Assembly (NCBI GenBank): GCA_017536105.1
Contig: JAFXRZ010000008.1
Coordinates: 62,001 to 126,000 of the forward strand
Length of the DNA stretch: 64,000 bases
Reading direction: 5' to 3'
Source of the DNA: Ruminococcus sp.
GTDB lineage: Bacteria; Bacillota_A; Clostridia; Oscillospirales; Ruminococcaceae
The translations under genes and the position numbers were made by a program. A model generated the notes under the pieces. The model was not told the DNA's origin and did not search any database. It saw nothing but the letters and a program-made list of their open reading frames with translations. Shown piece after piece: positions 41,848 to 50,331 of this stretch; position 1 is the first letter of the stretch, and each line of letters begins with the position of its first letter.

Positions 41848-42465
41848 TTAATCGGGAATATATTCTCTTACCCTCAGACGGATGCCGACCTTCTCGGCTA
41901 TCCGGCGGGACTTTTCTATCTCTTCCTCGCCGATGATGTCAACAACTGTGAACACCACCTCGGGGACATATTCCTTTACTCTGCCTGCGAAGGAGAGCAT
42001 CTCGCTGTAGCAGTCAACGTCCTTGAAGCTCGGGCGGGTCACCTTTGCGTAGGCTTCGGGGTCAGAGGCGTTGAGGCTTATGGAGATAACATCGCACACA
42101 CCCTTAAATTCCGGCGCTGTGTCACGCTTGTTGATAAGATCCGAAAGCCCTACGGTGTTTATGCGTATCTTTATATCGCTGACGCTGCGGATATATGCCG
42201 CAACGGTCTTCAAAATCTCCAGCTCACAGGTGGGCTCGCCGTAGCCGCAGAAGACCACCTCGCTGTATTTCGAGAGATCGCGTTTCTTCACGGCTTCGAT
42301 GACCTCTTCGGCTGTGGGCTGATGCTCGAGCCACAGGGGATCGGAACCGTAAGCTCCGTCGCCGTTGTGCCTGATGCAGAAGGTGCAGTTGCAGGGGCAC
42401 TTGTTGGTTATGTTAAGATAGAGGCCTGTGCCGACCTCGTATGTCAGAGTCATGCTTTTTTTCAT
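41848..42465 (-). CDS. Radical SAM protein of the TatD-associated type
   Basis: The protein has 205 residues. CPCNCTFC near residue 23 is the CxxxCxxC iron-sulphur motif of radical SAM enzymes when taken with the preceding Cys, and GYGEPTCE and ISISLNASDPEAYAKVTRP follow. Size and context match the small TatD-associated radical SAM family, whose reaction is unknown. No tatD is visible in this window. The ribosome site is weak. Confidence 0.75.
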   Translation of the reverse strand: MKKSMTLTYEVGTGLYLNITNKCPCNCTFCIRHNGDGAYGSDPLWLEHQPTAEEVIEAVKKRDLSKYSEVVFCGYGEPTCELEILKTVAAYIRSVSDIKIRINTVGLSDLINKRDTAPEFKGVCDVISISLNASDPEAYAKVTRPSFKDVDCYSEMLSFAGRVKEYVPEVVFTVVDIIGEEEIEKSRRIAEKVGIRLRVREYIPD

Positions 42466-42492
42466 AATAATGCTTCCTTTTGCTTTGAAATA

Positions 42493-43998
42493 TTATTCGT
42501 CCTGCATCGAAGTGCGGAAGGGCGCAAGGGGCAGGCCGTTTCCTCCGAAGAGGGAATACTCCGGGAAGTTGCCCCAGCAGTATCTTGCGAACCTCGGTGA
42601 AGAGACCTCGCTGCTTGTAAGAACTATCCTGCTGCCTTCTATCTCTGCCCGGGCAGGGAAGAACTTTTTGTCCTCTCCTGCGACCTCGAAGCCTGTAACA
42701 GCTCCCTCAGCGTGGAGACCGTCGGCATAGTCCAGCGAAACTATCAGCTTGCTGCCGTCGGTGACATAGCTTTTATAAAGCGGTCCGAAAGCGGAGACAT
42801 CCATGCCATAGACCAGCTTTTCCGCCTGTAAGCAAAGCCTTTCGCCCACGGGCTTTTTGTCCAGCGGGTGGATGTTGTTGAACTCTCCGCAGTCGATGCA
42901 GACGGCTATGCCTGTGTTCTTTACTGTCTCGAAGGCACGCATCTGAGCTTCGCGGATAAGACACCAGTGCTTGTAGTCGGGGTCTGCTTCAAACTTGAAG
43001 GCCGGCAGCTGCACCATTATAAAGGGCAGCCTGTCGTCCTCCCATTTCTCGCGCCAGATGCGGATGAGCTTTGTGAACAGCGAGTAGTAAACACGGGGCT
43101 TGTGGTCGTCGCTTTCTCCCTGATAGTAGAGGAAGCCTGCCAGCGTGTAGGGGCATACCCTCATCAGCATACTTTCGTACATCTTTCCGGGAACGAAGGG
43201 GTTGAATTCGTTCTTGGGCCCGGGCCAGATGTTCTTGCCGATCTTGTCCTGCAGCTCCAGCCAGCCGATAGTCGGCTCGACTTTATAAACTTCCTGAGCC
43301 TTTTCGTTCCAATCCTTGTCGTAGGCGAGATAATCCTCGTAGTCCTTCTTCTGCTGCTCGAGGCTCTTGCCCTTGACTTCGTTGTAGTATTCGTCCATGT
43401 AGTCGGCGATCTCGCTGTCTGCAAGGATATGCTCCTTGTCTATCCAGGAAGTAGCTGAAGTTCCTCCCCAGTTGCAGCCGATGAGCCCCACAGTTACACC
43501 CAGCTCCTTTGAGAGCTTTCTTGCAAAGTGATAGCCCACAGCGCTCCAGGCACGGGAACCTTCGGGATCGCAAACTCCCCAGCCGGAATTCTTTTCGGCT
43601 TCGATGGCTTCTTCAACCGAGCCCACTTTGTTTGTATAATAGAACCTTACGGGTATATCTGCCGTCAAAGTCTTGAGCTCTTCCTTGCCGTCCTTGGCGT
43701 TCTGCAGTTCAAGCTCCATATTGGACTGTCCGCCGCAGAGCCATACTTCGCCTATCATAACGTTATAGAACCTGCGCTGCTCCGAGCCGTCAAGCTCCAG
43801 CACCAGCTCATAAGGTCCGCCGGCCTGCATGGGAGGCAGGGTAACGCACCATTTGCCGTCCTTCACCGAGCATTCGGCGCTGCTGCCCGAAATGCTTGCC
43901 CTGACTGTTCCGTCACAGTCGCACTCTCCCCAGAGCTTTACGTTTTTGCCTCTCTGGAGGACCATATTATCCGAAAAAACCGCTGCTGCCTTGAACAT
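42493..43998 (-). CDS. Sialate-O-acetylesterase-like SGNH esterase
   Basis: The protein has 501 residues. The N-terminal beta domain is followed by IGEVWLCGGQSNMELEL (nucleophile Ser in GQSNM) near residue 90, GCNWGGTSATSW, YYQGESD and GEFNNIHPLDK near residue 380 with the catalytic His. This matches the family of sialate O-acetylesterase and xylan acetylesterase (CE/SGNH type). There is no signal peptide, so it is cytosolic and could deacetylate imported oligosaccharides. It starts 2 bases after the next gene's stop, in the same run. Confidence 0.82.
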   Translation of the reverse strand: MFKAAAVFSDNMVLQRGKNVKLWGECDCDGTVRASISGSSAECSVKDGKWCVTLPPMQAGGPYELVLELDGSEQRRFYNVMIGEVWLCGGQSNMELELQNAKDGKEELKTLTADIPVRFYYTNKVGSVEEAIEAEKNSGWGVCDPEGSRAWSAVGYHFARKLSKELGVTVGLIGCNWGGTSATSWIDKEHILADSEIADYMDEYYNEVKGKSLEQQKKDYEDYLAYDKDWNEKAQEVYKVEPTIGWLELQDKIGKNIWPGPKNEFNPFVPGKMYESMLMRVCPYTLAGFLYYQGESDDHKPRVYYSLFTKLIRIWREKWEDDRLPFIMVQLPAFKFEADPDYKHWCLIREAQMRAFETVKNTGIAVCIDCGEFNNIHPLDKKPVGERLCLQAEKLVYGMDVSAFGPLYKSYVTDGSKLIVSLDYADGLHAEGAVTGFEVAGEDKKFFPARAEIEGSRIVLTSSEVSSPRFARYCWGNFPEYSLFGGNGLPLAPFRTSMQDE

Positions 43999-44000
43999 AT

Positions 44001-44699
44001 CTATACCTCCGAAATATCGTCGTCTTCATCGTTTTCCTGTTCCGAGCCGGGCTTGATGACCGAATATATCTTCCAGTCGTCATCCTCGTTTATCTTCGCA
44101 AGATAGAATCTCCAGCCCTTGTTTTCGCCGTCAAGCTCCTTGTCGCCTGCGCCGAAATGGCTGGTGTATCTGAAATCTACTTCAAAAGCCGCCCTGTCAT
44201 AGCAGCCGCCGTAACGCCAGTCGTCCTCGCTGAGCTTCTTGACCCCTGTCAGCTTTATGGAGCACAGCAGGTCAAGATCCATTACATAGTTCTTTGACAC
44301 CGATGCCGCCGAGCCTGAATCCGGCAGGGCTGCAAGCTGCATACCCACGTTGTTGCCGTCGTCCCAGTAGCTGAAATATTGCCTAAGGGTCTCCTCGGCT
44401 GTCATTCCCGAGGGCAGCTTTGTATCTGCGCATTTGTCTATCATCGAATGAACGTGCACAACGAGAGACACCGTCGTTATAGCCGCTGCGGCCAAGATCC
44501 CCGTCAGCACATACATGATGATATGCAGCACTTTCGAGCGCTTTGCAGGCTTGGCTTCTGCTTCCGTGCTTTCAGCTTCGCCGTCGGCAGCTGTTTCTTC
44601 CTCGGGCTTTTCTTCGTTAGCCTGCTCTGTTTCTTTTATTTCCTCTGCCGCTTCCTCTTTCAAAACAGCGGCTTCTTTCAGGATCTCTTTCTCTTCCAT
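44001..44699 (-). CDS. Hypothetical single-helix membrane protein with acidic N-terminus
   Basis: The protein has 232 residues. Residues 1-65 are extremely acidic (Glu/Lys-rich), one membrane helix lies at about 72-92 (IIMYVLTGILAAAAITTVSLVV), and the rest forms an extracytoplasmic domain. No family was recognised. The start at 44699 has AAGGGGAA upstream. It sits between the GH10-like and esterase genes, 20 and 2 bases away, so it is part of that operon. Confidence 0.65.
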   Translation of the reverse strand: MEEKEILKEAAVLKEEAAEEIKETEQANEEKPEEETAADGEAESTEAEAKPAKRSKVLHIIMYVLTGILAAAAITTVSLVVHVHSMIDKCADTKLPSGMTAEETLRQYFSYWDDGNNVGMQLAALPDSGSAASVSKNYVMDLDLLCSIKLTGVKKLSEDDWRYGGCYDRAAFEVDFRYTSHFGAGDKELDGENKGWRFYLAKINEDDDWKIYSVIKPGSEQENDEDDDISEV

Positions 44700-44719
44700 A
44701 ATTCCCCTTAGATCAAAAA

Positions 44720-46309
44720 TCAATAGTATCCGAGCTCTGTTGTTATGGCGGCTCGTTCGTCGGCGAGCTTGCCCTCGTAGCCGCTTTCCGGCATGAACAG
44801 GCTCGAATAGCTGTAGAGTGCCACTCCGTCAGCTCCGTAGGAATAGCTGTCGTGTATCTGCTTTGCGATGATATTGCTCGTTGACGAATACTCGCTGACG
44901 AGCATTATGTTTGCCGGAGCTATGCCTATGTACATGGAAGCTCCGCTGTGACGCGGCATATTCAGCCACTGGCTCAGCGTCGAAAGGAAAGGCCTGTACT
45001 GGTTGCTGTAGCCGAAATATATCTGCGGTGCGATATAGTCCAGGAAGCCGGGCTCTGACACCCATCTCTCCACATCCGCATACTGGGAGTAGTAATTCAC
45101 TTCCACATTTCCGCCGGGAGCAACTCCGAACTGCACCGAAGGATCATAGGCCTTCACCGTGTTGTACATACCCCTCACGGTCTCGGAGCAGTTATAGAAA
45201 CGCCATTCCTTAAGGGACATACCGTCGCCGTATTTTAGGTAGGCGGAGTCGTCGAAGGAAGCGTCTGTTGTGGGGTAGAAGTAGTCGTCGATGTTCACGC
45301 CGTCAACATCATATCTTGATACGATCTCCGCAACGCCGTTGTTGATGAGCTGCCTTACCTCGGGGATGCCGGGGTTCAGCCATACCCAGCCCGTCGAATC
45401 GACGTAGGTCATGTATTCGGGGTAAAGTCCCGGATAGCTGTACCACTGTCTTATGGTGCAGTCGGGCATCGCTGCGATGTTGTCCGGCTTGTCAACGCGG
45501 TAGGGATTGATCCAGGCGTGGACGGAAAGCCCGTACTGATGTCCCAGCTCCACCATGACCGCCAGGGGATCGTAGCCGGGGTCTTTTCCGGACGAGCCGG
45601 TTATCCACCGTGACCAGACAAAGAGATCAGACTTGTAGAAAGCGTCGCTGAAAGCTCTTGTGTGAACATACAGCGTGTTTATCCCCAGGTCCTTTGCGTT
45701 CTGGCAGAGGGTCGAGAAGTTATTTCGGAAGTTCTGTTCTCCGCCGCCGGACATCAGCTCCGAAAGGGTCATGCAGGTGACCCACATGGCCTTCTGCTGC
45801 ATATAGTTGAGCCTGTCTCCCGAGATCCTGGAGTCTCCGCGCTGGCTTTCCGAACTCTCAACGGGAGTCTGCTCCTCTTCCTCTTCGGGTTCTTCCTCCT
45901 CGGGAGGTATCTCCTCGGGAGCTGTTGTGATCGTTGTGGTCGTGGTCTTCTTTTTCTTCTTTTTTGTAGTTGTTTCTTCCGGCTCCGGTTCTTCGGGAGC
46001 TGTTGTGGTCGTTTCCTTTTTTGTCTTCTTTTTCTCTTCCTTTTTCTTATCCTCCGAGAGCTTCACAAGCTCCTCGCTGTCCAGAGTCGTCACGGTAAGT
46101 GTGAACTCCGGCTCGACGGTGGTGACGGTTGTGGTCGCAGGTGCGGAGGCGGGGACAGCTGTTTCGGTGACAGTCTCCACAGCCGTCTGAACAGGCTCGG
46201 CTGTTTTGATGGGGCTTTCGCCGGCTGTCCGGGAAGCGATACCGGGAGCGAGCAGCGCAAATACAACAGCCGACAGCATAGCGGCTGCGCTTTTCAGCTT
46301 GTATCTCAT
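44720..46309 (-). CDS. Secreted GH10-like glycosidase (family DUF187/GHL10)
   Basis: The protein has 529 residues. A signal peptide (LKSAAAMLSAVVFALLAPGIASRTAG) is followed by a charged linker of about 110 residues made of Lys/Glu/Thr runs. The enzyme domain (about 160-520) contains NYMQQKAMWVTCMTL, YVHTRAFSDAFYKSD, VHAWINPYRVDK, GVNIDDYFYPT and FGVAPGGNV, which match the glycosyl-hydrolase-like 10 family (YngK type). Activity is not settled for the family, possibly cell-wall or mucin glycans. The linker suggests wall-spanning exposure. Confidence 0.8.
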   Translation of the reverse strand: MRYKLKSAAAMLSAVVFALLAPGIASRTAGESPIKTAEPVQTAVETVTETAVPASAPATTTVTTVEPEFTLTVTTLDSEELVKLSEDKKKEEKKKTKKETTTTAPEEPEPEETTTKKKKKKTTTTTITTAPEEIPPEEEEPEEEEEQTPVESSESQRGDSRISGDRLNYMQQKAMWVTCMTLSELMSGGGEQNFRNNFSTLCQNAKDLGINTLYVHTRAFSDAFYKSDLFVWSRWITGSSGKDPGYDPLAVMVELGHQYGLSVHAWINPYRVDKPDNIAAMPDCTIRQWYSYPGLYPEYMTYVDSTGWVWLNPGIPEVRQLINNGVAEIVSRYDVDGVNIDDYFYPTTDASFDDSAYLKYGDGMSLKEWRFYNCSETVRGMYNTVKAYDPSVQFGVAPGGNVEVNYYSQYADVERWVSEPGFLDYIAPQIYFGYSNQYRPFLSTLSQWLNMPRHSGASMYIGIAPANIMLVSEYSSTSNIIAKQIHDSYSYGADGVALYSYSSLFMPESGYEGKLADERAAITTELGYY

Positions 46310-46332
46310 CTGCTCTCACTCCGTTTCGTTTT

Positions 46333-47949
46333 TTATTCGATGAAGGACTTCATGCCGTGTTCGCGGCGGTAGTCCAGATATTCTTCGTATGTTCCCTCGC
46401 GGCAGATACAGCCGTCGGGGGTGATCTCGATTATCTTGTTTGCAACGGTCTGCATGATCTCGTGGTCGTGGGAAGCGAAGATAACTACTCCCTTGAAATC
46501 CCTGAGTCCGTTGTTCACGGCGGTTATCGACTCCAGGTCCAGGTGGTTGGTGGGCCTGTCCAGAAGAAGCACGTTCGAGCCGAACAGCATCATCCTCGAG
46601 AACATACACCTTACCTTTTCTCCTCCCGAAAGCACATCTACCTTCTTGTAGATGTCGTCGCCCGAGAAGAGCATCTTCCCGAGGAAGCCCCTCAGGAACG
46701 TATCCGTCACCTCGGTGGTGGAATACTGCCTTATCCAGTCAACGATAGTCATATCGCAGCCGTTGAAGAAGGCGCTGTTGTCCTTGGGGAAGTAGGAACG
46801 GGATGTGGTCGAACCCCATTTTATGCTGCCCTCGTCGGGCTCCGTGTTCTCGGCAAGGATCTCGAAAAGTGCTGTTATAGCCTGCTCGCTCTCGCCGATG
46901 AATGCCACCTTGTCTGTGCGTCCGAGGGTGAAGGTGATGTTGTTCAGAAGCTTCTCGCCGTCAACGGTCTTGGAAAGCCCCTCGACCTTGAGTATCTCCT
47001 TGCCGGGCTCTCTGTCCATTTCAAATCCGACGTAGGGGTATTTTCTCGACGAAGCAGGCATCTCTTCAACTGTCAGCTTGTCAAGGAGCTTGCGGCGTGA
47101 AGTCGCCTGCTTGGACTTGGACTTGTTTGCCGAAAAGCGGTTGATGAATTCCTGCAGCTCTTTTATCTTTTCCTCGGCCTTCTTGTTCTGCTGCTTTATC
47201 ATCCTCTGCATCAGCTGAGAGGACTCGTACCAGAACTCGTAGTTGCCGACATACATTTTTATCTTGGTGTAGTCGATATCCACGATGTGGGTGCAGACGT
47301 TATTGAGGAAGTGTCTGTCGTGGGAAACGACGAGCACCGTGCCGAAGTATTCCGAAAGGAAATCCTCGAGCCAGCGTATAGCGTCAATATCCAGGTGGTT
47401 TGTAGGCTCGTCAAGCAGGATGATATCCGGGTTGCCGAACAGAGCCTGAGCCAGCAGCACCTTGACCTTTTCGTTGCCCGAGAGGGAAGACATCTGGGAA
47501 TAGAGTATCTCCTCCGGCAGCCCGAGCCCCTGGATGAGCTTCGAGGCATCGCTCTCAGCCTCCCAGCCGTTGAGCTCTGCAAACTCGCTTTCCAGCTCAC
47601 CTGCGCGGTCTCCGTCCTCCTCGCTGAAATCCTCTTTGGCGTAGAGCGCGTCCTTTTCCTGCATTATATCGTAGAGCCTTTTGTTTCCCATTATCACGGT
47701 GTCGAGGACGTTGTACTCATCAAAAGCGAAGTGGTCCTGCCTGAGTACAGACATTCTCGTTCCCTTGTCGATAATGACCTCGCCCTTTGTAGGCTCGATC
47801 TCTCCGCAGAGGATCTTCAAAAACGTACTTTTTCCGGCACCGTTCGCACCGATTATGCCATAGCAATTACCGCCTGTAAATTTCAGGTCGGCGTCCTTGA
47901 ACAGCAGCTGTCCTCCGAAAGACAGAGTCAGTTCGTTTACAGTTATCAT
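46333..47949 (-). CDS. ABC-F family ATPase with degenerate second nucleotide site
   Basis: The protein has 538 residues. The first ATPase domain is intact: GANGAGKST (Walker A), SSLSGNEKVKVLLAQ (signature) and LLDEPTNHLD (Walker B with catalytic Glu). After the linker (with SKSKQATSRRKLLDKL) the second domain has GESEQAITALFEIL in place of Walker A, lacking the Lys, and LLLDRPTNHLD in which Arg replaces the catalytic Glu (codon AGG). The signature VLSGGEKVRCM is kept. ABC-F proteins act on ribosomes, often for antibiotic resistance or translation rescue. It is the first gene of the minus-strand run; the promoter is at 48008-48036. Confidence 0.85.
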   Translation of the reverse strand: MITVNELTLSFGGQLLFKDADLKFTGGNCYGIIGANGAGKSTFLKILCGEIEPTKGEVIIDKGTRMSVLRQDHFAFDEYNVLDTVIMGNKRLYDIMQEKDALYAKEDFSEEDGDRAGELESEFAELNGWEAESDASKLIQGLGLPEEILYSQMSSLSGNEKVKVLLAQALFGNPDIILLDEPTNHLDIDAIRWLEDFLSEYFGTVLVVSHDRHFLNNVCTHIVDIDYTKIKMYVGNYEFWYESSQLMQRMIKQQNKKAEEKIKELQEFINRFSANKSKSKQATSRRKLLDKLTVEEMPASSRKYPYVGFEMDREPGKEILKVEGLSKTVDGEKLLNNITFTLGRTDKVAFIGESEQAITALFEILAENTEPDEGSIKWGSTTSRSYFPKDNSAFFNGCDMTIVDWIRQYSTTEVTDTFLRGFLGKMLFSGDDIYKKVDVLSGGEKVRCMFSRMMLFGSNVLLLDRPTNHLDLESITAVNNGLRDFKGVVIFASHDHEIMQTVANKIIEITPDGCICREGTYEEYLDYRREHGMKSFIE

Positions 47950-48007
47950 TTCATACTCTCCTTAATCATCGACTTTCCTTCGACTCTTCAAATTATCAGT
48001 ACCTTTT

Positions 48008-48036
48008 ATTATAACACGTTTTTCTGATTTTGGCAA
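48008..48036 (-). promoter_or_regulatory. Promoter of the ABC-F gene run
   Basis: Minus strand: TTGCCA, 17-base spacer, TATAAT, about 60 bases upstream of the start codon. Confidence 0.85.
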
Positions 48037-48095
48037 TACCCAATTTTTCGGCAGGCGTTTTCGCAGACTCCGCCTGCTTCAACCGCTTGGCGTTA

Positions 48096-48130
48096 AAAAC
48101 GGCACCCCACAGTTTTCCGTGAGGTGCCGT
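48096..48130 (-). terminator. Terminator after the LCP gene
   Basis: Minus strand: ACGGCACCTCAC pairs with GTGGGGTGCCGT and a T-run follows. Confidence 0.85.
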
Positions 48131-48139
48131 TCGTTAGTT

Positions 48140-50029
48140 CTAAAATGCGTTGTAGTTGCTGCTGTTGTTTCCGTATCGGTACTGGTCTTCGTAGTCTATC
48201 CAGTTTCCGTTGTCATCGTAGTATCCGTTGTGATCGTAGGGGTTCGAGCTCGGCGTTGTGTCGTTCTCGTCGCGGCTGTCTTCTTCGATCACCGTCGTTC
48301 CGTAGATCATCTGCTGTACTATCCTTGCGTTAGCTCTCAGGTCTGCCAGCAGCACCGACTTGTGGTCAACAAAGTGTCCCGAGAATGTTTCCTCGGCAGG
48401 TATCTGTACCTGCTGTATCTCGTAACCCATATACTCGAAGGCGTGCAGCAGCAGCGAAGCAGTTTCTCCTTCTTCAAGGTCGGTGTAGGTGTCGGGAAGT
48501 ATCTTGTCGGCAAGCTCCTTGAGCTGCATGAGCGATGCTCCCTTTGCCTTCTTGATTATCAGCGAGATAACTTCTCTCTGTCTTGCGGTCCTTCCGAAGT
48601 CTGCGTACTTCGTTCCCTTGTCGATGTGTCTCAGTCTTGCATAAGCAAGCGCCTGGTTTCCGTTGCAGTGAACGATCTCGCCCTCTTCGCTGAGCTCCGG
48701 CAGGTAGTCGGTTCCCCAGTCGTTGCCGAGGATCGCGTTCTGCTCGTCCAGGGGATTTTCCATACCTCTGGTATTATCGCCGTCGGGGTTGTTCGTTCTC
48801 TCGTTCAGATAACCGTGAGCCTCGTCGTTGGTGATCTCGATATCGAGTCCGCCGAGAGTATCGACTATCTCAACGAACTGGTTGAAGTTCACTATTACAT
48901 ATCTGTCGATCTTTACCGCGAAATACTGCTGGATAGTATCCTTCAGAGTTGTTATGCCGCTGAGGTAGTAGGCTGCATTTAGTCTGTCGGAAGCATCGAT
49001 ATCCGGGATATACAGGTACAGGTCGCGCATGAACGAGGTCATGGTTATGGTACCGAGCCTCTTGTTCAGCGAGATCAGCATCATAACGTCGGTATTTCCG
49101 CGGACTTCCTCGGAGCCGGAACGCAGGTCCTCGCCGACGAGCAGCACGTTGAACACATCCTGGTCGCTCATTATGTCTGTAGCATTCCGTTCAAGCTCTT
49201 CTTTAAGGCGTCTTTCCTCTTCCTCCGGGTCAAAGGTGTCGGACATATTCGGGTCGGTATCCGCATAGCTCATGGGAGCTGACGGGTCTGCACGGCTGTC
49301 CTCGCCTGCGAGCTTCCCGAAATAGAAGTGGAAGATCAGGAATATCACCAGCGCTATCAGGCAAAGCCCGAGGAAGACTGTTCCTGCGATAAAGAGTATC
49401 TTCTGTTTTGTGGTGAGCTTTTTCTTTTTGCCCTTGCCGTTCTTTCCGCCGGAGGTCTTTTTGCCCTGGCTCGAGCTTCCGGCAGTTTTGCTGCGGCTGC
49501 TCTGTTTTCCGTTTTCGGGTCTTATATTTTTCGGATGGCCGTTCTTTGTATGCTGGCCGTTCCTTGCACGGTTCCCGTTTCCGGCACCGGCGGGTCTTTT
49601 TCTCTGAGCCGGTCTGTGCTCGGGGTCACGAGCTGCGGCAGCTGCGATCTTTTCCTTGGGCACAGGCTTTATTTCGTCATCTATCTTTTCCGAAGGCTTT
49701 TTTTCAGGCTCTTCGTCCTTGATCTCCGGCTTTTCGCTGCGGTCGGGTCTCGGGAGCTCTTCCTTCTCGGGCTCGGGCTCTTTGGGAGCTTCTGCCTTTT
49801 CGGGGACATCCTTCATTTCTGTACTTGCTGCAAGTGCCCGTTCTTTTTTCTTTGCCATTGCAGCCGAGATGATATCTCCGAGATCGCTCTCGCCGTTATC
49901 CGCATCAGAGGGAACTTCGGCAGGCTCTTCCGTCTGCTGCTCCCGCTGTTTTTTCTTGCTTATCGCAGCGGAGATTATCTGTTCAAGCTCGTCGTCCTCC
50001 GAGCCAATCAGTTTATTCTTGTCTGACAT
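48140..50029 (-). CDS. LytR-CpsA-Psr (LCP) family cell-wall polymer ligase
   Basis: The protein has 629 residues. The first 200 or so are cytosolic and unusually long, charged and low-complexity (DDELEQIISAAISKKKQREQQ, repeated once as DLGDIISAAMAKKK). One membrane helix follows (LFIAGTVFLGLCLIALVIFLI), then the LCP domain (VFNVLLVGEDLRSGS, RGNTDVMMLISL, TSFMRDLYLYIPD, YARLRHIDKGT). LCP enzymes attach teichoic acid or capsule polymers to peptidoglycan. The start at 50029 has AGAGAGG and a clear promoter. The internal repeat and long tail are unusual. Confidence 0.88.
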   Translation of the reverse strand: MSDKNKLIGSEDDELEQIISAAISKKKQREQQTEEPAEVPSDADNGESDLGDIISAAMAKKKERALAASTEMKDVPEKAEAPKEPEPEKEELPRPDRSEKPEIKDEEPEKKPSEKIDDEIKPVPKEKIAAAAARDPEHRPAQRKRPAGAGNGNRARNGQHTKNGHPKNIRPENGKQSSRSKTAGSSSQGKKTSGGKNGKGKKKKLTTKQKILFIAGTVFLGLCLIALVIFLIFHFYFGKLAGEDSRADPSAPMSYADTDPNMSDTFDPEEEERRLKEELERNATDIMSDQDVFNVLLVGEDLRSGSEEVRGNTDVMMLISLNKRLGTITMTSFMRDLYLYIPDIDASDRLNAAYYLSGITTLKDTIQQYFAVKIDRYVIVNFNQFVEIVDTLGGLDIEITNDEAHGYLNERTNNPDGDNTRGMENPLDEQNAILGNDWGTDYLPELSEEGEIVHCNGNQALAYARLRHIDKGTKYADFGRTARQREVISLIIKKAKGASLMQLKELADKILPDTYTDLEEGETASLLLHAFEYMGYEIQQVQIPAEETFSGHFVDHKSVLLADLRANARIVQQMIYGTTVIEEDSRDENDTTPSSNPYDHNGYYDDNGNWIDYEDQYRYGNNSSNYNAF

Positions 50030-50114
50030 TTGCAACCTCTCTTTTGCTGTCGGGCGGTCTTTTTGCCCTGTGTCGTTATGTCCGGTGCTGTCCGAACACA
50101 ACACCGCATCTTAT

Positions 50115-50143
50115 ATTATATACTATTCTTTCCGAAATTACAA
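50115..50143 (-). promoter_or_regulatory. Promoter of the LCP gene
   Basis: Minus strand: TTGTAA, 17-base spacer, TATAAT, about 85 bases upstream of the start codon. Confidence 0.8.
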
Positions 50144-50270
50144 CACTATTCCAAATATTTTTAAAATTTTTTCAATATGTCGCACCAAGCCGAACTTACC
50201 CGGCTGCATATTTGGTAAAGTTCGATAAATAAAGCTCCTCCGGCTGGTATAATAAGGAATTTCAGAGGCA

Positions 50271-50310
50271 CAAAAAAGGCACCTGCGCCGTTTTTGGCGC
50301 AAGTGCCTGA
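50271..50310 (-). terminator. Terminator after the cellobiose phosphorylase operon
   Basis: Minus strand: GGCACTTGCGCC pairs with GGCGCAGGTGCC and TTTTTT follows. Confidence 0.9.
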
Positions 50311-50331
50311 GCTGTCAGAACTCTGAGCTCA

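Noticed and set aside
45800..46190. A low-complexity plus-strand frame of Ser/Val/Phe runs
   Set aside because: It is the complement of the Lys/Glu/Thr linker of the GH10-like protein.
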